Assembly (NCBI RefSeq): GCF_008086045.1 | Contig: NZ_VSEY01000032.1 | Location: 62,001 to 126,000 of the forward strand | Source of the DNA: Nonomuraea sp. PA05 | Lineage (GTDB): Bacteria > Actinomycetota > Actinomycetes > Streptosporangiales > Streptosporangiaceae | Length of the DNA stretch: 64,000 nt | Direction: 5' to 3' | Shown: in pieces, positions 26,410 through 34,950 of the stretch | How the letters are laid out: every line of letters starts with the position of its first letter | Position numbering within the stretch: position 1 is the first letter of the stretch | The notes under the pieces: generated by a model | The model's database searches: none | What the model saw: the letters and a program-made list of their open reading frames with translations, nothing else | What the model was told of the DNA's origin: nothing | Position numbers and translations under genes: made by a program

Positions 26410-27567
26410 ATGAGCACCACCACCACCGCCGCCCGGCCGCGCTGGGTCGATGACGAGGGCGCCGCGCTGAGCGCGGTCGCTCGCGACTTCTTCAGGACCG
26501 AGGTCGTCCCTCACTTCGAACGCTTCGATCAGCAGAAGCACGTGGACCGCGAGGTCTGGCTCAAGGCCGGGGCGCTCGGCCTGCTCTGCTGCGAGGTCCC
26601 CGACGAGTACGGCGGAGGCGGCGGCACGTTCGCGCACGAGGCGGTCGTCCTCAGCGAGCAGGCCAGGGCCGGCGACACCGGGCTCGGCCTCCAGGTGCAC
26701 AGCGGCGTGGTCGCCCCGTACCTCGTCGCGCACGGCACCGAGGAGCAGAAGGCCCGCTGGCTGCCTGGAATGGCGAGCGGCGACCTCATCGGGGCCGTCG
26801 CCATGAGCGAGCCCGGCGCGGGCACCGACCTCAAGAACGTCAGGACGAGCGCCACCCGCAACGGCGACCACTACCTGCTCAACGGCTCCAAGACGTTCAT
26901 CAGCAACGGCTCCCGGTGCGACCTCGTGATCGTCGTCGCCAAGACCGATCCGGCCGCCGGGAGGAACGGGATCTCGCTGCTCGTCCTGGAGACGGCGGCG
27001 GCACCGGGGTTCCGGCGCGGCCGGACCCTCGACAAGCTGGGCCTGCACAGCCAGGACACCGCGGAGCTCTTCTTCGAGGACGTGCCCGTCCCGGTGGAGA
27101 ACCTGCTGGGCGCGGAGGGCGCCGGCTTCGGGATGCTGATGCGCGAGCTGCCCCGCGAGCGCCTCGTCATCGCCGTGAGCGCGGTGGCCGCCATGGAACG
27201 CGCGCTGGAGGAGACCATCGCCTACGCGAAGACCCGGGAGGTCTTCGGCGCGCCCCTGTTCGCCATGCAACACGTCAAGTTCGAGCTCGCCGAGCTGGCG
27301 ACGATCGTGCGGGCGTCGCGGGTCTTCCTGGACGACTGCGTCGAGAACTTCTGCGCGGGCACCCTCGACCCGGCGACCGCGTCCATGGCCAAATGGTGGC
27401 TGACCCAGAACCAGTGCGACGTGACCGACCGCTGCCTGCAACTGTTCGGCGGCTACGGCTACATGCGGGAGTACCTCATCTCCCGGCTGTACGTCGACGC
27501 CCGCGCCCAGAAGATCTACGGCGGAACCAACGAGGTCATGAAGGACCTCATCTCCCGGGCCCTGTGA
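26410..27567 (+). CDS. Acyl-CoA dehydrogenase
   Basis: A 385-residue FAD-dependent dehydrogenase that introduces a 2,3-double bond into acyl-CoA. Family blocks include VPDEYGGGGG, AMSEPGAGTDLKN, NGSKTFISNG, a helix with RERLVIAVSAVAAME, QLFGGYGYMREY and the C-terminal YGGTNEVMKDLISRAL. The glutamate of that last block sits where the catalytic base is found in short- and medium-chain enzymes. ATG 26410 has AGGAGA before it and lies 8 bases after the ligase stop. The next gene overlaps its stop by one base. Confidence 0.93.
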   Translation: MSTTTTAARPRWVDDEGAALSAVARDFFRTEVVPHFERFDQQKHVDREVWLKAGALGLLCCEVPDEYGGGGGTFAHEAVVLSEQARAGDTGLGLQVHSGVVAPYLVAHGTEEQKARWLPGMASGDLIGAVAMSEPGAGTDLKNVRTSATRNGDHYLLNGSKTFISNGSRCDLVIVVAKTDPAAGRNGISLLVLETAAAPGFRRGRTLDKLGLHSQDTAELFFEDVPVPVENLLGAEGAGFGMLMRELPRERLVIAVSAVAAMERALEETIAYAKTREVFGAPLFAMQHVKFELAELATIVRASRVFLDDCVENFCAGTLDPATASMAKWWLTQNQCDVTDRCLQLFGGYGYMREYLISRLYVDARAQKIYGGTNEVMKDLISRAL

Positions 27568-28496
27568 TGGTTCCCGCGCCCGGTGACATCGAGGCCGCCG
27601 CGGAGAGGATCCGCGGGCACGTACGCAGGACGCCGCTGATCGAGGTGGCGCGGGGGACGTTCGGCGTCGACGCCTCCCTGGTGCTCAAGCTCGAACTGCT
27701 GCAACACACTGGATCGTTCAAACCGCGCGGCCTGTACAACCGGGCGCTGAGCCGGCCGGTGCCCGCTGCCGGGCTGGTCATCGCCTCGGGCGGCAACGCC
27801 GCGCTCGCCCTGCTGCACGTGGGCCGGCGGCTCGGTCACCCCGTCGAGGTGTTCGTCCCGGAGACGGCTCCCGCGGTCAAGGTCGCCAAGCTGCACGGGT
27901 ACGGCGCGCGCGTCCACCAGGTGGGCGCCGGGTTCGCGGACGCGGCCGTCGCCGCCGAACGCGGCGCGGCGCAGAGCGGAGCCCTGCTCATGCACGCCTA
28001 CGACCAGCCGGAGATCGTCGCGGGACAGGGCACCGTCGCACTCGAACTCGAACAGCAGTGCCCGGATGTCGACACCGTGCTCGTCGCCTGCGGCGGCGGC
28101 GGTCTCGTCGGCGGGACCGCCGCCTGGTACGGCCGCCGCGTCAGGGTCGTCGCGGTGGAGGCCGAGGGATCCCCCACGCTCGCCGCCGCCCGCGCCGAGG
28201 GTGAGCGGGTCACGATCGGCGTCGGCGGTGTCGCCGCGGACGCGCTCGGAGCGAGCCGGATCGGCGCGATCGCCTGGGAGATCGCACAACGCGCCATCGA
28301 CGACGTCGTGGTCGTGCCCGGGCAGACGATCCTCGACGCCCGGCGACTCCTCTGGGACGAGCTGCGGATCTGCGCGGAACCGGGCGCCGCCGCGCCCCTC
28401 GCGGCGCTCACCAGCGGCGGCTACGTCCCCCGGCCCGGTGAACGCGTCGCCGTGATCGTGTGCGGCGGCAACAGCGATCCAGCAACCCTGATCTAG
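27567..28496 (+). CDS. PLP-dependent threonine/serine dehydratase-like enzyme
   Basis: A 309-residue fold-type II PLP enzyme. The lysine that holds PLP is in HTGSFKPRG (about residue 52). The phosphate-binding glycine loop is CGGGGLVGG, and ASGGNAALALLHVG corresponds to the substrate-binding loop. Related enzymes are threonine dehydratases, serine racemases and hydroxyaspartate lyases; they eliminate water or ammonia or epimerise amino acids. It lacks the regulatory ACT domain of biosynthetic threonine dehydratases, so a catabolic role fits. In this island it probably handles an amino acid freed by the hydrolases. Confidence 0.88.
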   Translation: MVPAPGDIEAAAERIRGHVRRTPLIEVARGTFGVDASLVLKLELLQHTGSFKPRGLYNRALSRPVPAAGLVIASGGNAALALLHVGRRLGHPVEVFVPETAPAVKVAKLHGYGARVHQVGAGFADAAVAAERGAAQSGALLMHAYDQPEIVAGQGTVALELEQQCPDVDTVLVACGGGGLVGGTAAWYGRRVRVVAVEAEGSPTLAAARAEGERVTIGVGGVAADALGASRIGAIAWEIAQRAIDDVVVVPGQTILDARRLLWDELRICAEPGAAAPLAALTSGGYVPRPGERVAVIVCGGNSDPATLI

Positions 28497-28505
28497 GAGA
28501 TCGTC

Positions 28506-29543
28506 ATGACGGATTCCCGCAGCCTCCACGACGACGCAGTCGTGGTCGACACCCACAACGACCTCATCCTGCTGGTCGACCACTTCGACCGCAGGGGACA
28601 ACCAGACCACTTCGCCCGATACTGGCTGCCCGAGCTCCGCGCGGGCGGTGTCGACGTGCAGGTCCTGCCGATCTGCCTCGAGGAGCAGTTCCAGACGGAG
28701 GGCGCGCTGCGCAGGACGCTGCTGCTGGTCGAACGGATCCACGAACTCGCCGCCGAACACCGCGACGACGTGACGGTCTGCCTGACGGGCGCGGACGTCG
28801 ACGCCGCCACCGCGGCAGGACGCATCGCGCTGGTGATCGCCCTTGAGGGCGCGCACGCCGTCGGGCAGGACCCCGCACTGGTACGCACCATGGCACGCGT
28901 CGGGGTCCGGGTGATCTCCATAGCGCACTTCGGCCGCACCTTCCTCGCCGACGGCAGCGGCCTGGACTCCACCTCGCGCGGCCGGCTGACCCCGGAAGGC
29001 ATCACGGCGCTGCGCGAGATGGAGGAGCTCGGCATCGTCTTCGACATCAGCCACCTCGGGATCGCCGGTGTGGAGGACGTGCTGTCCCTGGCGACGCGGC
29101 CGTTCCTGGCCACGCACTCGGCGTGCCTCGGCATCGCCGACAGCCACCGGAACCTGGGCGACGAGCAGCTCAAGGCCATCGCCGGACTCGGCGGGGTCAT
29201 CGGCGTCGCCGCCGCCATCCCGTTCTTCATCGACCCTGCCGCGCCGACGGCCGAACGCGTCGTCGACCACATCGAGCGGATCGCCGAGGTCGCGGGCATC
29301 GACCACGTCGGCCTGGGGCCCGACTTCATCGACGACTATTACCAGAGCGTCTTCGGCGGCTGGGTGGGCGCCCCGACCGGCGGCCACCCCTACGTGCCCG
29401 CCGAGATCTCACGCCCCTCCGACCTGCCGAAGATCACCGAGGTGATGGTCCGGCGTGGCTTCGCCGAGCAGGACATTCGCAAGGTCCTTGGTGAGAACGT
29501 GCTCCGCGTTCTCCGCGATGTGATGGGAGCACCGGCCAGATGA
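28506..29543 (+). CDS. M19 membrane-dipeptidase family protein, complete metal site
   Basis: A 345-residue M19 dipeptidase that cleaves dipeptides, often with a D-residue at the C-terminal side, using two zinc ions. The DxHxD motif is intact (VVDTHNDL), the bridging glutamate is in IALEGAH, and the later histidines are in IVFDISHLG and LATHSACLG. No signal peptide is seen, so it is cytoplasmic, unlike the animal enzyme. Ribosome site AGGAGA precedes ATG 28506. Its stop region overlaps the ATG of the CocE-type gene by 4 bases. It is the catalytically complete partner of the incomplete M19 protein at 19252. Confidence 0.9.
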   Translation: MTDSRSLHDDAVVVDTHNDLILLVDHFDRRGQPDHFARYWLPELRAGGVDVQVLPICLEEQFQTEGALRRTLLLVERIHELAAEHRDDVTVCLTGADVDAATAAGRIALVIALEGAHAVGQDPALVRTMARVGVRVISIAHFGRTFLADGSGLDSTSRGRLTPEGITALREMEELGIVFDISHLGIAGVEDVLSLATRPFLATHSACLGIADSHRNLGDEQLKAIAGLGGVIGVAAAIPFFIDPAAPTAERVVDHIERIAEVAGIDHVGLGPDFIDDYYQSVFGGWVGAPTGGHPYVPAEISRPSDLPKITEVMVRRGFAEQDIRKVLGENVLRVLRDVMGAPAR

Positions 29544-31375
29544 CCGTGTCCGACGAGCTCCAGTACATATTGAAGAGCAGGGAGCCGCGCACGGCCGCCA
29601 CCTTCGCGGCGGCTGACATCCGGCTCGAAACGGTGTCCGTGACGATGCGGGACGGCGTCCGGCTCGCCACGGATCTCTACCTGCCGCCGCGGCTGCCCGC
29701 ACCCGTGGTCGCGGTGCGCACCCCGTACGGCCGGGACGCCGACAGGCTGGTGGCGCCGTTCATGTCGTTCGCCCGCCGCGGTTACGCGGTGGCGGTGCAG
29801 GACCTGCGCGGCACGGGCGACAGCGAGCCGGACGACCACGACTTCTACCTGTTCGAGCCCGACGACGGCCACGACTTCGTCGAGTGGGTCAGCGCGCAGG
29901 ACTGGTGCGACGGGTTCATCGGCTCCGTCGGCGGCTCCTACGTCGGTCAGGTGCAGTGGCCGATGGCGACACACCCGAAGATGACCACGATCGTGCCGGA
30001 GGTCAGCGGCCTCGGGGTGGGCGTGAAGACCGCCTCGTACCACATGGTCGTCAACGCGCTCGCGCGCACCATCGGCCACGGCGAGGAGAAGTCGGACCTG
30101 CCGTTCTGGCAGCTCGAGCCGATGATGCTGGACGAGACGTGGGCGACGGGGTTCTTCAACGAGCCGTTCGTCAGCCCCCGGCTAGCCGAGCTGTCGCAGA
30201 CGTTCCCCGAGCTCAAGGAGCTGTCGACGGTCGAGGCGCAGGCCTGGCTGTGGGCCCGCTACTGCTCGCTGACGTGCGCGGAACGCGCCGAGTTCGTCCG
30301 TGGTCTCACGGGGTCATCGCACGTCACCATGCTCGACGTCGAGAGCATCGGGCCGATCTTCGGCCAGGGCATCTCGATAGACAGGCACACCCTGCCCGCC
30401 GTAGACCCTGCCGCGCAGGTGGCCGGCCTGCGGGCGATCCCGCTGCTGCGCACCGGCTGGTACGACTGGTTCGTCAACGACGCGCTGGAGACGTGGGAGC
30501 TGCTCCGCGAGCACGCGCCGGAGCCGCTGCGCTCCCAGGCCCGAATCATCGTCACCCCGTCCGCGCACAACCTTCCCGGCTACAAGGAAGGCATGGGGGA
30601 GCACGAGGAGCTGTGGCACAACCACTGGAGCAGCGTCGACTTCACGCTGGCCTGGTATCAGGCCGTCCGCGACGGCTCCGTTGACGACTGGCCGCGCGTC
30701 ATCTACTACCTGATGGGCGCCAACGAGTGGCGCACCGCCGACGACTGGCCCCTCCCGGAAGCCGTCGACACCCCGTTCTACCTCGGCGCGGACGGAACGC
30801 TGAAGACCACGGCCCCCGACCAGCGGCAGGCCGCTGACCAGTACGTCTACGACCCGCTCGACCCGACCCCCACGGTCGGCGGCCACATCGTCTCCTGGGT
30901 CTACCCGCCGGGAAGCGTGGACGTCAGCGCGGTGCAGCGGCGCGAGGACGTCCTCACCTACACCACGGAGCCGCTCGATCGTGACGTCGACGTCGTCGGC
31001 AAGCTCCGGGCGCTGCTCTACGTGAGCTCGTCGGCCGTGGACACCGACTTCGCCGTACGGCTGAGCGACGTGACTCCGGACGGACGGGCCGTACAGCTGG
31101 TGAACGGCCTGCTCCGGGCCAGGTACCGCGACCTGGAACGAGGCGCGGAACCACTCGTGCCCGGCGAGATCTACCCGCTGGAGATCGACATGTGGGTCAC
31201 CGCCAACCGGTTCAAGGCCGGGCACCGCATCCGCGTCGACATCAGCTCCGCCGACTTCCCGCGGTTCGACCGGAACACCAACCTGGGCGGCGCGCCGGGC
31301 GATCCGGTCTCGGCGACCCAGACCGTCCACCGGGACGCCTCGCACCCCTCGCACATCGTCCTGCCCATCTGCTGA
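29540..31375 (+). CDS. CocE/NonD (X-Pro dipeptidyl-peptidase-like) hydrolase
   Basis: A 611-residue alpha/beta hydrolase with the S15-type catalytic domain followed by a jelly-roll C-terminal domain. The nucleophile serine lies in GSVGGSYVGQ; VTMRDGVRLATDLYLPP and the AVQDLRGTGDSE block are family hallmarks. The C-terminal domain includes VVGKLRALLYVSSSAVDTDFAVRLSDV and RIRVDISSADFPRFDRN. Members cleave esters and amides such as cocaine, cephalosporin side chains and X-Pro dipeptides. No signal peptide is visible. In the island it could remove an acyl or amino-acyl group from the imported molecule. Confidence 0.9.
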   Translation: MTVSDELQYILKSREPRTAATFAAADIRLETVSVTMRDGVRLATDLYLPPRLPAPVVAVRTPYGRDADRLVAPFMSFARRGYAVAVQDLRGTGDSEPDDHDFYLFEPDDGHDFVEWVSAQDWCDGFIGSVGGSYVGQVQWPMATHPKMTTIVPEVSGLGVGVKTASYHMVVNALARTIGHGEEKSDLPFWQLEPMMLDETWATGFFNEPFVSPRLAELSQTFPELKELSTVEAQAWLWARYCSLTCAERAEFVRGLTGSSHVTMLDVESIGPIFGQGISIDRHTLPAVDPAAQVAGLRAIPLLRTGWYDWFVNDALETWELLREHAPEPLRSQARIIVTPSAHNLPGYKEGMGEHEELWHNHWSSVDFTLAWYQAVRDGSVDDWPRVIYYLMGANEWRTADDWPLPEAVDTPFYLGADGTLKTTAPDQRQAADQYVYDPLDPTPTVGGHIVSWVYPPGSVDVSAVQRREDVLTYTTEPLDRDVDVVGKLRALLYVSSSAVDTDFAVRLSDVTPDGRAVQLVNGLLRARYRDLERGAEPLVPGEIYPLEIDMWVTANRFKAGHRIRVDISSADFPRFDRNTNLGGAPGDPVSATQTVHRDASHPSHIVLPIC

Positions 31376-31383
31376 GGACCCGA

Positions 31384-32148
31384 ATGTATCTTTCTCTTCA
31401 GGAGTTCGGCGCCACGACCGTCGTGACGCTGGACCGGCCGCCCGTCAACGCGGTGAATCTGAGCATGTACGAGGAGATCCGCGACCTGTTCGGCCGGTTC
31501 GACGAGAGGCTGCCGGCGACGAAGGCGGTCGTGCTCACCAGCGACGCCAAACACTTCTGCGCGGGCAACGACCTCGACGAGTTCCTCACTCTCGACCCGC
31601 GAAACTCCGCCGGGCGGATGCGCCTGGTCCGCGACGCCTTCGCCGCCATCTACGACTGCCCCGTCCCGGTGGTCGGCGCGGTCCGCGGGGCGGCGCTCGG
31701 CACCGGGCTGGCGATCGCCGCCTCCTGCGACGTCATCGTCGCCGGCGAGAGCGCCAGGTTCGGGACGCCCGAGGTGAGCGTCGGAGTGATGGGCGGAGGG
31801 GCGCACCTCGCCCGGCTGGTACCGCAGCCGATCATGCGGGCGATGTACTTCACCGCCGACCCATGGCCCGCCTCCGACCTGGTCGGGTTCGGCTCCGTGC
31901 TGCGCGTCGTCCCGGACGACGAGGTGCTCGACAGCGCGCTCGCCCTCACCGGGAAGATGACGCGGCACAGCCTCACCGCGCTCCGCCATGCCAAGGAGTC
32001 GCTGAACACGATCGAGTTCATGGACCTGAAGGCGGGCTACGAGTTCGAGCAGCGCATGACCGGCCGCCTGTCCGGGGAGCCCGACTCCAGGGAAGCCGTC
32101 GCCGCCCTCCGCGAGCACCGGCCGCCGAGCTACCGCGACCAGCCATGA
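31384..32148 (+). CDS. Enoyl-CoA hydratase/isomerase family protein
   Basis: A 254-residue crotonase-fold protein. The oxyanion-hole segments are seen as FCAGNDLDEF and VRGAALGTGLAIAASCD, with PEVSVGVMGGG in the position that often carries a catalytic acid. The second catalytic Glu of true hydratases is not obvious, so the reaction (hydration, isomerisation or hydrolysis) is uncertain. ATG 31384 is chosen because the fold starts within 10 residues; a GAGGA ribosome site lies just before. It overlaps the MOSC gene by 4 bases. Confidence 0.86.
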   Translation: MYLSLQEFGATTVVTLDRPPVNAVNLSMYEEIRDLFGRFDERLPATKAVVLTSDAKHFCAGNDLDEFLTLDPRNSAGRMRLVRDAFAAIYDCPVPVVGAVRGAALGTGLAIAASCDVIVAGESARFGTPEVSVGVMGGGAHLARLVPQPIMRAMYFTADPWPASDLVGFGSVLRVVPDDEVLDSALALTGKMTRHSLTALRHAKESLNTIEFMDLKAGYEFEQRMTGRLSGEPDSREAVAALREHRPPSYRDQP

Positions 32149-33926
32149 CCGGGCACATCGCGTCGTTGTGGGTGTACCCGGTGAAGGGCGCCCGTGGCGT
32201 GCCCCTCGACGAGGCCGACGTCCTGCCGGGCACCGGCCTGCGGCACGACCGCTCGCTGGCGATCGCGCGCGGCGACCAGCAGGTGCCGCCCAGGACGGCG
32301 TGGCGGCCGCGGTCGGCGTTCAAGCAGGTGGCACGCGACCCCGACATGACCCAGGTGACGGTCACCATGGCAGGGTCCGGCGTGGTGGAGCTGCGCCACC
32401 TCGCCCACCCTGACGGGCCGCCGGTGCGTTCCGACCGGCCTTCGGAAGACCTCCTCGGCGCGTGGTTCGGCGAACCCGGGCTGAGGCTCGTCCGGGGCGA
32501 CGGGGCGGCTCTGTGGGATCTGCCCGACACCGAGCTTTCGCTGGTCAACCTCGCCACGGTGCGGGCGCTCGCCGCAGACCTCGACTTCCGGCGGTTCCGC
32601 GCCAACGTCCATCTCGACGGGCTGCCCGCGTTCGCCGAGCTGGCCTGGGTCGGCCGGCGCGTCCGGCTGGGCGACTGCGAGGTCGAGGTGACCAGGCATA
32701 CCGGCCGCTGCCGCGCGACGTCCGCGAACCTGGTCACGGGCGAGCGGGACATCGAGCTCCCCTCCGTGCTCACCCGCGCCTTCGGCCACCCGAACCTGGG
32801 CGTCTACGCGCGCCTGGCCGCGCCCCGCCCCGCCCGGCTCCGGAAGGGCGCGCCGGTGACCGTGGGCGACCCGCCCGAGACCGTACGGCATGCCGACGCG
32901 TCCTGGCCACGGGAGGCGGAGGTGCTCGAAACGGTGCGCGAGGACGACAGGACCGTCAGCCTGTGGCTGCGCGACCCCTTCCGCCTGCCGGTGGCCGCCG
33001 GCCAGCACCTGCGCGTTCACCTGCCCACCTCGGACGGCGGGCTGACCTGGCGCGCCTACAGCGTCTCAGGACGGCTCCGGATCACGGTGCGCCTGCGCGG
33101 GGAAGTCTCCAACCGCCTCGCGTCGCTGGTCAGCGGCGACCGGCTGCTCATCACGGGCCCGTTCGGGCTTCCCGCGCTCTCCCCGGAACGGCGGCCGCTG
33201 TACCTGGTGAGCGCTGGGATCGGCATCACCCCCGTTGCCGCCACGGTGCGGCAACTGGCGGCGGAGGCGGCCCCCAGGCCGCTCGCCGTCGAGGAGACGG
33301 TGGGGGAGGCCGTCCCCAGGCCGCTCACCGTCCTGCACGTCGACGCGGACGAGCGGAGCGCGGCGCTGTGGTCCGAGGTCGCCGACGGCGTCCGGCGGAC
33401 CGGCGGCACGGCGCGGCTCTTCGAGACCCGCCCGGCAGCCCGCCGCCCCGGCCCGCGCGACCTCGTCGAACTCATGCCCGACGGCGCGGACACGCTCGTG
33501 TGCGGCTCGATCGGCTTCGTGACCGCGGTGTCCGAGGCCCTGCGGGCGGCGGGCGTGGACGCGGACCGCATCCACGCCGACGCGTTCTTCTCGCCCGCGA
33601 CCGAACCGCCCGTCCGGCGGCCCGCACCGGATCCGGGACCGCACCAGGTGACCTACCTCCCCGAGGACGTCGCGGCGACCTGGACGGACGCGGACGGCAC
33701 GCTGCTCGAACTGGCCGAGAACCACCAGGTGCCCGTTCCGTCCGCCTGCCGATCGGGCGCCTGCGGCACCTGCGTGCTCGACCTGGTGCACGGCGAGGTG
33801 TCGTACCTGGTCGATCCGCCGATCCCGCCCGGTTCGCGGGCCGTGCTCGCGTGCGCCGCAGTGCCTGCGGGACCGATCGTCCTGCGCCGCCGGGCTGCTG
33901 CTACACCTGCCGAAGAGCCGCAGTGA
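32145..33926 (+). CDS. MOSC domain fused to FAD reductase and 2Fe-2S ferredoxin
   Basis: A 593-residue three-part redox protein. Residues about 1-235 are a MOSC domain (N-terminal beta barrel VYPVKGARGVPLDEA, and the conserved cysteine in HTGRCRATS). Residues about 260-480 are a ferredoxin-reductase type FAD/NAD(P)H module (RAYSVSG for flavin, GPFGLP, SAGIGITPV for the nicotinamide). The C-terminal 90 residues are a plant-type 2Fe-2S ferredoxin with CRSGACGTC and a later CA. It may pass electrons from NAD(P)H through FAD and Fe-S to a molybdenum-linked or partner enzyme; MOSC proteins such as mARC reduce N-hydroxylated substrates. No oxygenase partner is encoded nearby. Fusions of this kind are known, but the substrate is not. 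Confidence 0.87.
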   Translation: MTGHIASLWVYPVKGARGVPLDEADVLPGTGLRHDRSLAIARGDQQVPPRTAWRPRSAFKQVARDPDMTQVTVTMAGSGVVELRHLAHPDGPPVRSDRPSEDLLGAWFGEPGLRLVRGDGAALWDLPDTELSLVNLATVRALAADLDFRRFRANVHLDGLPAFAELAWVGRRVRLGDCEVEVTRHTGRCRATSANLVTGERDIELPSVLTRAFGHPNLGVYARLAAPRPARLRKGAPVTVGDPPETVRHADASWPREAEVLETVREDDRTVSLWLRDPFRLPVAAGQHLRVHLPTSDGGLTWRAYSVSGRLRITVRLRGEVSNRLASLVSGDRLLITGPFGLPALSPERRPLYLVSAGIGITPVAATVRQLAAEAAPRPLAVEETVGEAVPRPLTVLHVDADERSAALWSEVADGVRRTGGTARLFETRPAARRPGPRDLVELMPDGADTLVCGSIGFVTAVSEALRAAGVDADRIHADAFFSPATEPPVRRPAPDPGPHQVTYLPEDVAATWTDADGTLLELAENHQVPVPSACRSGACGTCVLDLVHGEVSYLVDPPIPPGSRAVLACAAVPAGPIVLRRRAAATPAEEPQ

Positions 33927-33981
33927 AGATTCCGACGCTGGTCGTTGGAGCCGCGAGCCCAGGTTTAGGAGCATCGTTGTC

Positions 33982-34662
33982 ATGACGAAGTCCCAGAAGA
34001 CGGCCCCGGCCAGTGACCGGGTGAGGATCCGGCGTCGTCCCGCGCGCGGGACGTACGACCTGGACCTCGTTCGCTCGATTCTCGACGAGGCGATGCTGTG
34101 TCACGTCGCCTTCGTGGACGGCGGAGACCCGGTCGTCCTGCCGACGCTGCACGTCAGGGTCGGCGACCAGTTGCTGATCCACGGCGCGCGGAAGAACCGC
34201 ATGATGAACAAGGTCGCCGAGGGCGCCCCCGTCTGCGTCGAGGCCACCGTGATCGACTCCGTGGTGATGGGGCGGAGCGTTCTGCAGAACTCGGTCAACT
34301 ACCGATCCGCCGTCGTCATGGGGGAGGGGCGAGCCGTCGAAGATCTCGACGAGGTGCTGCCGGGGATGCATGCGCTCATCGACAAGATCACTCCGGGACG
34401 GCTTCCGTTCCTGCGCCCGCTCACCGACGCGGAGTTGCGCTCCGTGCTCCTGGTCAGTGTCCCGATCGTCGAGGCGTCGGCGAAGGTACGCACCGGTGAC
34501 GCCGGCGACGCGCCCGCCGACAGGTCACTGCCCGTCTGGGCGGGCCGGCTCCCGCTCCGCATCGCCGCGGGGGCCCCTGTGCCGGACGAATACGTGCCCG
34601 CGGGGATGCCGGTTCCCGACCACCTCACGGGCTGGGGCGAGACCCGATCCGGCGCCTACTAG
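33982..34662 (+). CDS. Pyridoxamine-phosphate-oxidase-like FMN-binding protein
   Basis: A 226-residue split-barrel flavoprotein of the nitroreductase-like PPOX group: GTYDLDLVRSILDEAMLCHVAF, then VLPTLHVRVGDQLLIHGARKNRMM, VCVEATVIDSVVMGRSVLQNSVNYRSAVVMG and a proline-rich end. Members bind FMN and act on poorly known substrates; several are called pyridoxamine 5'-phosphate oxidases without proof. It is 55 bases after the MOSC gene in the same direction and is probably the last gene of the tetR operon. The ATG at 33982 is preceded by a weak ribosome site. Confidence 0.8.
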   Translation: MTKSQKTAPASDRVRIRRRPARGTYDLDLVRSILDEAMLCHVAFVDGGDPVVLPTLHVRVGDQLLIHGARKNRMMNKVAEGAPVCVEATVIDSVVMGRSVLQNSVNYRSAVVMGEGRAVEDLDEVLPGMHALIDKITPGRLPFLRPLTDAELRSVLLVSVPIVEASAKVRTGDAGDAPADRSLPVWAGRLPLRIAAGAPVPDEYVPAGMPVPDHLTGWGETRSGAY

Positions 34663-34895
34663 GCACTTCTGGCACCCACCGCTCCATGATCGAGTTCATG
34701 CGCGGCATGCGGATGCCGGTGCCGCCATAACCGCACGGAGACGACGTGGCTGCGTGCGGGAGATGGCTGGTGCGCCCCCGGCCAGGCGCCCTGGCCAGGC
34801 CCGCGGCCGTCCCTGGTGCTGAGGGCCGCTCGCCCTGATGACCGTCATGGCACTTGTGCGAAGCCTCCGTCACTGAGAGAATCCAGACGATCGCT

Positions 34896-34901
34896 TATAG
34901 T
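34896..34901 (+). promoter_or_regulatory. Probable -10 box of the second peptide-importer operon
   Basis: TATAGT is an excellent -10 box and lies 49 bases before the binding-protein ATG in an unusually AT-rich patch. The region 17-18 bases upstream is not a good -35. The 230 bases before it (34663-34895) show no gene or obvious operator. Confidence 0.45.
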
Positions 34902-34950
34902 GACTTTCCGCTGCGGGAGACCTCCGGGCCCGGCCGCTCAGAAAGGCCCT

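Noticed and set aside
32145..33926. Reading the MOSC fusion as the reductase of a Rieske oxygenase in the island
   Set aside because: No Rieske or other oxygenase subunit is encoded between 9 and 45 kb, so this role has no support here.
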